This document shows positions 56,272 to 64,000 of a stretch of 64,000 nt of DNA, in pieces. A program made the translations under genes and the position numbers. The notes under the pieces are model-generated. The model saw only the letters and a program-made list of their open reading frames with translations, was not told where the DNA came from and made no database searches. Source of the stretch: Gnetum montanum (taxonomy: Eukaryota; Streptophyta; Gnetopsida; Gnetales; Gnetaceae); assembly GCA_015680685.1 (NCBI GenBank), contig MNCI01004504.1, positions 727,847 to 791,846 on the forward strand. Direction: 5' to 3'. Numbering within the stretch: position 1 is the stretch's first letter; each line of letters begins with the position of its first letter.

Positions 56272-58750
56272 GGTGATTTCTGAAACTTAAGAAAATAGGT
56301 TAGTATATCCTAAAGAAATATAAAACAGAGGTATGTGAAAGGTAAATGTTACAAATGTATATATAGATATAGTAAAGTATAATCCATAAAAAAAATTATA
56401 AAGTTACGATGCTTGACATCTTAATTCTAACTAAATATTCTGCTCTCTCCCTCTTTTGGGATAGCACCCAAAAAAAGGCAGAGAAAATGATAAGGACCAA
56501 TCATAATTCTTAATAAGGTTCCATTGTAGCTACATAACATCATATGATAATCTCATAGAAATACAAACATTTAGCTAAGGAAGAAACATGATGAATATCA
56601 ATTAAAGAGTACACATTCTTAAGTAATGAATTCATAGGTTGATGATGAAAGTCACATTTCCTTAAGAGTTTCTCTTTATCTATTCATAAACAAAGTTAAA
56701 ATTAATGAGGCAAAACTAACCCAAGCCTTTTAATTGATGTCCAAGATTATTTAAAACCAAATTTCGAAGTCCAAATTTTCACCCTTGAAGAACAAGTAAC
56801 TTGTCTCTAAACCAATAAGACATTAGTAATAAGTAACTAATATCTCATGATTCTATAATCATCCAATATTCTCCTTCTTTTGAAACATCAACAAAAAGAT
56901 ATGGCTCAGTAATTCTATGCCAAGGAGAGTATATACATGCACATCCAATAAGAAAAAGCAAAGAAATATAACTTCTCATGCTAAAAATCTCAAGAACAAC
57001 TAAACATATCCTTAACAAGATGTCCATAAAGCAATTTGTATATAGCCATGTCAATTTTAAATACCAGCACCAAGAAATACATCACTAGATGAAATATCCA
57101 AAAGATATCTTGATCAAAATTAACACATAATTTTACCTCAGATACTTTACCATACTCTAAAATGAATATTCCTATTCTTGATCATTTTTAACTATGGGTG
57201 TTGAAGTGGAAAGTCTTGTTGCTTGAGCATCTTTTGGTAAGAGTCTCAAAAGGCTCCCCCACGCCAATCCTAGTGTCATATAGATGATAACTATCAATGA
57301 GGTACAAGTGCTCCTTGCATCTATGCTTGTATTTCTTTCTAGTTTCTTTGGTCATAGTGCATATGTTTTAGAGAGATTGGTATTCTCCTCTTAAGCCTTT
57401 TAGGATCATCTTGTTCTTTTCAAAGATGTAATCTAAATTGTTCTTTTGTCATCAAAATACTAGACTTGCATTACAACACTAAGATCAAGTGTGGAGACTA
57501 GGGTATCCCATTAGTTATGTCTCAAAAAAAATTTCCTCCTAAATATTCAATAATGAATACTTTTTTAAAAAAAAAGAACTATGTTATTAAACATTAATGA
57601 TCCGAAAATCATAGTAGCAATTACAATCTTCAACTTTTATAAAGCATCCATTTCTTGAACACCCATTCATAGATTATTTTGCCTGTCTACCTCCTGAGAT
57701 AGATGCCTATTATTCAAAAGAGACATCTTAAATGTAGTTGAGACATTTAATTGTTAGAGTAGACGTCCAACCTACTAGGGCCAAAAATAAGAATGTTCAT
57801 TTTGAGGTTTGGAACCTCCTAAACTCATCTAAAACACTTCCAAACATGGTGAAACATCTTGAAATCATCATCAAACAATCAACACAAGAAAACACACATA
57901 AACATCACATATTCATTGAGAATTACACAAGAGTTGGGTGATGTTTCCATAAATCTAGAGTGTCCTATCAAAATCAAGTTTAGAGACTTTTTAAAGAAAG
58001 GCCTTCCATTAGTGGTACCTTATGATAAAGATAGCAAATAATTCATATGCTCAAGGAATTGCTTTTGAAATGTTTCTTTTCTTAGAAGATACATGAATTA
58101 CATTAAAGGTATCAATTCAAATACTTCAATTATCATACATCAAAAATCTTCTAAAAGTAATTGGACTTTATGATTTCAAAGGAAAGAAACAATGACATAT
58201 CATATCAAACACAAGACATATATGTTTAAATAGTAATGAACATTCAACCAAAGCTTTTGGTCCATGAATTATAGTTAAGGGTTTTAAACCACTTGAAACC
58301 AATACATTCTAATTAAGAATCCAAAAGATGATTTATCAATAAAAACTTTAATAGTAGCACAAGATTCCATTCAACCATATAAACAAACTAATCTAGTATA
58401 ATCTCATCAAGTCAAGGTATAATTATTATAACTATACTTATCGTTACTTACCTTGCTTGCTGACAGAGATCAAGATGTCTAAGGAGATTGAAACCAAGGT
58501 TCTTCTTTTGAAGTTCCTCCTTTTTAACCAATTTCATTTATTTCTAATGTCATGCTTCCTTTCAAAAAAATTTTGAGAGTTCTTTCACTTCCTACTTTTC
58601 ACTTGATTCTCCACACCTTTTAATTCTCTTTACCCTTTTGATTTGCCCTCCATTCCTTTTTGCCCTGTAAGATTTCCTTTCTAGACGCATTTGGGTAAGA
58701 CCAAGGAGTCTTATGATACAACCAGGTGTTGATGTGATAATATTTTAAAT
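56272..58750 (-). other. Element F internal region without recognisable pol
   Basis: This 2.5-kb stretch lies where integrase, RT and RNase H should be, but I find none of their motifs on either strand. It is AT-rich with short chance frames only. Pol has been deleted or has decayed beyond recognition. Confidence 0.45.
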
Positions 58751-58759
58751 TGAAATTCC

Positions 58760-59700
58760 ATTGCTTATGCCTAGACCTATTACAATAATAACATCTAACC
58801 TTTCTATTGTGGTTAAAGTGATCAAACCTGTTAACACGTTAATATTTGAAGAAGCCTTTTGTTGGGATGAAGTTTGTGTAGATGCTTCTTCTTGTGAAAA
58901 ACATCCTAGTTCACTTTTATCATGTGCACTTCTTCCTTATCCAAGGACTATTTGAAGTGATTATTCTTCTTTCACCAGCCTTTAATTTATGAGTTTAGCA
59001 TTTGCAAGTTCTTCCTTAATTAGCTCATAAGATAGGGTTAGCTTTTCATTCTTAGCCCTTAGGTCTAAGATTTTTATTATGAGATCTAAAATCTTTATAT
59101 TTAATGAAGAAATATCTTGATCCTTGATTTTTAGTTTCTTATTTAACTTTATACAAAGATTTTAAAAATATAGAAGTTCCTTACACAAAAGGTCATACCT
59201 TTCTTGATTAGTTTCAGTTTGATCATCATCATTGTAAAGGCCAACATTATCATCTGTGAGAGCCATATAGATGAGATGTCAATCTTTTAAGGTTTCATAT
59301 ACCTCTTCCTTACTTTGGTCTTTTTCATACCAATAAGTGTAGATATTTGTTTCCTTTTTATCTTGTTGATTTTATTCCTCTTCATCATCCCAACTTGTAT
59401 GAATGTTACTTCTTCTCCTTTCTTCACTATACTCTTTCTCTTGAAACCTATAAGCATTGGGGCATTTGGTGGCCATATGGCCTCTTCCACCATATATCCT
59501 AAAAGTTTAGATTACTTACTTGTACTCTTATCTTTGTTACCAAAAATTATATTGATGAGTTGAGTGCATCCATCCAAGATAAATACCAAAACTATGAGCC
59601 TCATGTACTTAAAAACGTTTTGCATTTTAGTCTTCTAGCATGTAAAGGTGATGCCACTGAACATTGGTGACTTGATGTATGATCCTCCTTCCACTGTTCA
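58760..59700 (-). pseudogene. Element F gag (copia)
   Basis: On the minus strand the start is SYIKSPMFSGITFTCWKTKM, the copia Gag N-terminus (P.F.G..Y..W...M). A zinc knuckle remnant at 59462-59503 reads FRIYGGRGHMATKC: both first cysteines are lost (Phe and Tyr), while His and the last Cys remain. A Lys/Leu/Ile-rich coiled coil (about 59170-59000, LNKKLKIKDQDISSLNIKIL) and the LGQGRSAHDKSELG-like segment toward the protease follow. This layout is common in plant copia elements. Confidence 0.7.
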
Positions 59701-59736
59701 CTCCTCAATTGCTACACTTAAAACTGGGAGTACTAG

Positions 59737-59748
59737 GATCAAATACCA
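59737..59748 (-). other. Element F primer binding site (decayed initiator Met)
   Basis: Minus-strand TGGTATTTGATC against TGGTATCAGAGC, two bases after the LTR end TTTTCA at 59751. Confidence 0.65.
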
Positions 59749-59750
59749 CT

Positions 59751-61021
59751 TGAAAATCGAGAACATAGGAGGGGGTTTGAATAAGTTCTCTAATTTAAAT
59801 TACTGTAACCATAAAAATCAAAGATAAAATTTATGTGGTTCCCCAACTTGGATATGTTTACATTTGGAGGATGGGATCTATGCACACCTCCAAACTTTCT
59901 TTGTTCAAAACATTGTTTAAAGGGCATCACAGCCCTTATGAGATTTGAGCTTTGCTATGGAGTGTTTTGGTGCTATAAAACCACTTAATCTTGCAAGATC
60001 GCAACAAGCTCAAAATGTGGTTTGAAGGGAACCATACACTATACAAGCTCTTAGCTTTGCATTGGATTGTTTTGTCACTATGGAATCACTCAACCCTATA
60101 AGGTCCCAACAAGCTTAGTATGTGGTTTCAAGGATCCCACAACCTTTTAAAAATTGAGCTCCACTCTGGAGTGTTTTGACACTGCAAAACCATTCAATCC
60201 AAAAGGATCTTGAAAATCTCGATATAGATGCCTTCTCACAAGAAGCAAATCAACCCCATATGATAACAAGAGAAAGAAAATATACAAGGAAAAAATGTAA
60301 CTACAATTACAAGTGCTTGTTGTTGAAGCTCAATTTCCACATAAAATTAACATACAACCAAGCAAATGACGTGACAATGAAGGACAAGAGAACAAGAGCA
60401 TATATTAGACAATGATTGCTTCGATGTTGAAAAAACTTGTACAATTCTCAAGAATTTGATGTCTTCTTATAGCTTCAGAGTTTCAAAATATGCTTTAGAA
60501 TTCATGCAATAGCTATCCAATGGATAATGTAGATATCTTCTTTGAAGTTGAGACATCTACTTGATATTTTCCTTAATTTTGAAGGGACATTTTGTGTTGA
60601 GGTGGGATGTCCTAATAGAGACGTCTCTAGGGAAACATCTTCTTTTAGATGTAGACATCTACTATTTTTCATTAAAATCTTCCTATGATCACTTTCTTCT
60701 TAGTATATATGTCTACTATTTCTTAGAGATATCTTATCAACTCTTGAACTCTAGTTTCTAAGGCTTTCTCTTGTTAATTTGGTTTCTTCTAAATCATTGG
60801 AGAATCTTCATTTGGTTTGTAGTCTTTGGTTTCAATCCACGCTTGTTCATGTTCTCATGTTGGCTCATTAGATCTTCACTTTGTTAATTTGTTGAATCAT
60901 TTTCCTTGAGTCCTTATTCTTGATGTGGAGTTCTTGTTCATGTCCTATAAACACATTGTCTACAACAAACATTCTTTGTTCTCCATTTTATTTGAGGTTT
61001 TGACATACCAAATGATCAACA
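59751..61021 (-). repeat. Element F 5' LTR
   Basis: The LTR is 1,271 bp. In minus sense it runs from TGTTGATC (61021) to TTTTCA (59751). The part 59870-60190 contains three related blocks of about 100 bp (GAGTGTTTTGRCACT...AAGATCYCAACAAGCT...GTGGTTTSAAGG). Confidence 0.8.
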
Positions 61022-61365
61022 AGGATATGTATGGAAAGTGGAAATAGATAGTCTATGTTAGACTAGTTAGTTAATGAAGTAGTTAATTAGTTTATTTAAA
61101 CATTAATTCTTTATTTAATTATTCATTTATTAAATAGGATAAAATAATAAGAAAAAGTATAAAATACACATCTCATATCTCAACCACACTTAATCATACA
61201 AATTGATTAGCACAAGTACAGATTGAGAAGACAATGACTTACAACTACATAATTCACTGTCTAGGAATATTGGCCACTTAGGTAAATAAGTCCATGGAAT
61301 TTGACTAGATTGCATGTGAATGCATGTAATTCATATGGTTAGGTGTAGGTACTACCCACTACTCA
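61022..61365 (+). repeat. Element B 3' LTR, surviving 3' half
   Basis: It is collinear with 19355-19697 of the 5' LTR (GTTAGACTAG..., TCCATGGAATTTGACTAGATT). It ends ACTCA at 61365 and is followed by TGGCT (61366-61370), the target duplication of B. The 5' half is missing, removed with part of F. Confidence 0.85.
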
Positions 61366-61370
61366 TGGCT

Positions 61371-62390
61371 AGATTTTGATGAACCTTTTCTATTATTTCA
61401 TAAAAATTATAAATACCCAAGATAAATTCATTTACACATCTTAGTCATATCTTAACATAACTTTCATTTTATTGGAGCTTTTGGTATTTGGTTTGTGTGA
61501 AGGATTCTTCTTTCCTTGGATAAGTTGATTTTCTTTCTTTATATGTGTGTCTATTTTAGTCATCACTATTACAAGTACAACTAGACTATATCAAAGTCCT
61601 ACCTTGCTTATGTAGCCTAGAACCATTTAGTTGATGCAAACTCTAGTGCTTACATTATGAATAAGGCTTATGATTTTTCCTTATTCTATTGTTGATGCCT
61701 TAAATGTTAAAATAATGAAAATATTTATTTAATTTCTATTTTATTGAGATCTAATGATTTGTTCTTATGCAAGGAGATTATAACTATGCAAAATGGTGTT
61801 AGGTAATTAATTATGATAAAGAGCCATTTATTACTTTTTTTTTTGTGGTGTTACACCTATCCCATATGGGATTACAACATGTGTGAGTGTTTGTGAGCAT
61901 TGTGCTTATTTTCATGAGGAATTGTGATGCATGTGTGTTTATTATCATTTTATTCTCATATTCATAAAATCTATAAAGATTATAAAACATAAAATTATAA
62001 ATATATTCTCTATTCCCTACCATGACAATAGTAGCTTTTCCTTATATCATATGTATTATAATCTCTTTTATATTTTTTTAACATAATAATATACATGAAT
62101 GTTCTTAGCAATTCACTCAACATCATCTTCGAATCTTATGATCGAATCAAACTATGTTTTATATGAAAATCCCTATAGGTGAAAATTGATAAGATTCCTA
62201 TCATTAGTGCTATTACCAGGGAAGTTGATGAATTACTTAAAAACACTTGTACATGTTTTATCTTAACATTTATTTAAATTAAGTATGTGTTTCTTTAGTA
62301 TTATGTGTAGATTTTGAACATGAACAAGATGATAGTTAATGCTAAAAGTCCATTAAGGATCTTAAGAAATGAAAAAAAATAAAGAATATT
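61371..62390. other. AT-rich flank without gene
   Basis: No coding signal is seen. A perfect palindrome ATCCCATATGGGAT lies near 61858-61871, just after GTGTTACACC, which could be the start of another LTR, but no partner copy is in the window. Confidence 0.5.
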
Positions 62391-62399
62391 TTCCATCAC

Positions 62400-63940
62400 A
62401 TTTGTGCATTTAGAGGGTATGATCCTTCTACCAATTGTTTTGGCCTATCATCAAGATAAGAAGAGGAGGTGGTATGATGTCCATGGACAGTTCTCTAAGA
62501 GGATTGGTTGAGGCTACATCACACAATCTTCAAGCGGTGTTGATTAACATTGGGCTAGAGGATGAATGCACATTTTACCTTGCTTTTGAGTAAGTGTATG
62601 ATGAATATCAACACTTATACATGCAAAATATCTAAGATCAAATGGTAGAAGAAGAATTCCTTTGTAGCTTTACATCTGACCATTTAGATGAAGAGTAGGA
62701 TGATAAAGTGGTAAAGAAAGACAAAGATCCACTTCATCATGAAAGTTCATGGTCAATTACTACTAATAGAAGTTCAGAGAAAGCCTAAGATGATTATCTC
62801 CTCCATAGGTTCTAGCACTTTTATTTATTTAAACCTTCTAATGATGATGATGTCCTTTTGTATGACTAGGATGATTATCATGGACTTAATGAGGCTATAT
62901 ATATTGCATGGAAGTATGTTCATGACAACCATATTAAATGGATAAACATGAGCAATGTTCCAACATACAAAGGATTTATTAGTAATGATCCCAAACTTCA
63001 CATGCATACATTTTATAATAGTTGTCATCTACAAGGGATTATTAGTGATTAGAAAAAGTTGTAGTTGGTTCCCCACATCTTTATCAAGCATGTAGAAATC
63101 TTTTATAAATCCTTACCCCCTAAATAAATTCAGAGATGGGTATACATGGTCAAAATTTTCTACATCAAATTTCATACCTATGCCTATATTTTGAACATTT
63201 AGAAGGAAATGATTTGATGGAGGCAATTAACCCATGAATTAGTAGATATTGCCATGGAAAGAAATCTACTAATAGCTCATCCCCACCTAAACCATGACTT
63301 TAATTAAAGAGAATTGTTGATGCATGCCATGGAAGGCTTGAGGTAGGAAATAAGGAAGCATGTTGATATGTAAATAATGGACTAGGTACACAAAAATACT
63401 ATGACCTAAATCAAAGTGCTTCTTGACACTATTACAAGCATGGAAGATGAATAGTGGAAGAAAGAATCAGTTGATGAGTATAATCATGATCCCTCACGTA
63501 AAGATTAAGAACATCAAAGTTATAGTTGATCCTCCCACTCCAATTAAGGTCTTGGCTTAATATTAGTTTAAAACTAAAAATGCCTTGATAGACTTGTCTC
63601 ACAAGGTGGAATAGGTATGAGAAGTGATGGATAACAAGATGATCACTACTATTAAGAACATCGAGGGTAAAATCATTAAAAATTCAAGAATATAAATTTC
63701 ATCATACAAGGATAGAAAGAAGTTTGATGGTAAGGGTAAGGAAAAAATCTCACACTCTAAAAGCATCAAAGAAGATCCAGATGAATCTTCTTCATCCTAC
63801 AATGATAAGAATCCTTGCAAATATTATGTAAATTCTCAGGATTCATAGTATTACCTAGTCATGGATCATATGATTGGTGAAATAGGATGAGTAGGAATGC
63901 ATTTAAATCCCATTTTTATTAAGAAGTAAATAAGGTGGAC
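62400..63940 (+). pseudogene. Decayed gag-like ORF, plus strand
   Basis: Plus-strand reading with stops ignored gives a protein-like string. It includes an acidic part (62640-62720), then NEAIYIAWKYVHDNHIKWIN, LHMHTFYNSCHLQGIISD, KHVEIFYKSLPPK and IKFHTYAYI, then a Lys/Ser-rich part ending CKYYVNSQDS near 63820. The order (structured part, then charged linker, then a Cys-containing end) resembles a retrotransposon Gag, but no family motif is certain. The element continues beyond the window. Confidence 0.4.
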
Positions 63941-64000
63941 TTCATATATTGGCCAATCCTACTATCTAGGAGGTACATATCCGTAGCCCATGTAATAGTA

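Larger units (their letters stand above)
55485..61021 (-). mobile_element. Element F: Ty1/copia remnant inserted in the B 3' LTR
   Basis: 55485-56257 and 60232-61021 are direct repeats, and the right copy extends left to 59751. In minus sense the LTR starts TGTTGATC (61021) or TGTTAACC (56257). A polypurine tract adjoins the left LTR and a decayed initiator-Met primer site adjoins the right LTR, which fixes the minus orientation. Only gag is recognisable between them. F opened the B LTR at 61022, and the left target site has been lost with part of the left LTR. Confidence 0.8.
18773..61365 (+). mobile_element. Element B: Athila-like Ty3/gypsy retrotransposon, opened by four insertions
   Basis: TGGCT is duplicated at 18768-18772 and 61366-61370. 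The left LTR is 18773-19697, the primer site 19699-19716, and the gag, protease, RT, RNase H and integrase remnants follow in order on the plus strand. They are interrupted by C (in gag), D (in RT), E (in integrase) and F (in the 3' LTR). The frame resumes in register of homology after each insertion when compared with D. Without insertions it would be about 10 kb, the usual size of this lineage. It is the oldest of the B/C/D group and carries the most stops. Confidence 0.85.

Overview
This is a stretch of plant nuclear DNA. One well-preserved gene, a two-exon HAN-type class B GATA transcription factor at 10623-12069, lies in a CpG-rich, GC-richer island of about 5 kb (roughly 7550-12900). Nearly everything else is AT-rich, CpG-poor and made of old LTR retrotransposons full of in-frame stops and C-to-T / G-to-A changes. 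The depth of nesting and the degree of decay suggest a large, slowly purging genome, such as a gymnosperm. The sequence alone does not prove the species.

Layout. 1-6934: element A, a minus-strand Ty3/gypsy copy with both LTRs, gag, protease and the integrase tail, but with RT, RNase H and the integrase core deleted. 6935-10622: intergenic and upstream region of the GATA gene. 10623-12069: the gene, then its probable 3' region to about 12900. About 12950-15005: 5' part of a Ty1/copia element (LTR, initiator-Met primer site, gag, CCHC, protease). 15006-15360: 3' end of a LINE on the minus strand. 15540-18400: a decayed unrecognised minus-strand frame, then the LTR, polypurine tract and pol C-terminus of a second minus-strand Ty3 element (G).

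18773-61365 is one Athila-like Ty3 element (B, plus strand) opened by four later insertions. C (minus, 21235-33701) sits in its gag. D (plus, 36189-46037) sits in its reverse transcriptase. E (an unclassified insertion of about 6.1 kb, 47579 to about 53720) sits in its integrase. F (a minus-strand copia remnant, about 55485-61021) sits in its 3' LTR. The nesting is supported by matching 5-bp target duplications for B (TGGCT), C (GTGAG) and D (ATAGT), and by host reading frames resuming after each insertion. B, C and D share tRNA-Asp-like primer sites, about 0.93-0.95 kb LTRs ending CATCA, a DLG-type protease and a conserved 3' untranslated block. 61366-64000 holds flanking DNA and a decayed gag-like frame.

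Most worth a second look: (1) C carries an extra ORF 3' of pol that appears to have its own TATA box, upstream motifs shared with the C LTR, and an intron ending directly at the ATG; D lacks this module. (2) E contains a fold-back of about 560-bp arms built from many short AGAACC/GGTTCT palindromes, with an ORF in the loop. (3) The integrase catalytic Glu is Lys in both C and D. (4) The D LTR begins with an array of 21- and 15-bp palindromic units whose number differs between its two LTRs. (5) An exact 180-bp inverted duplication bounded by single N bases in D's 3' LTR is probably an assembly error.
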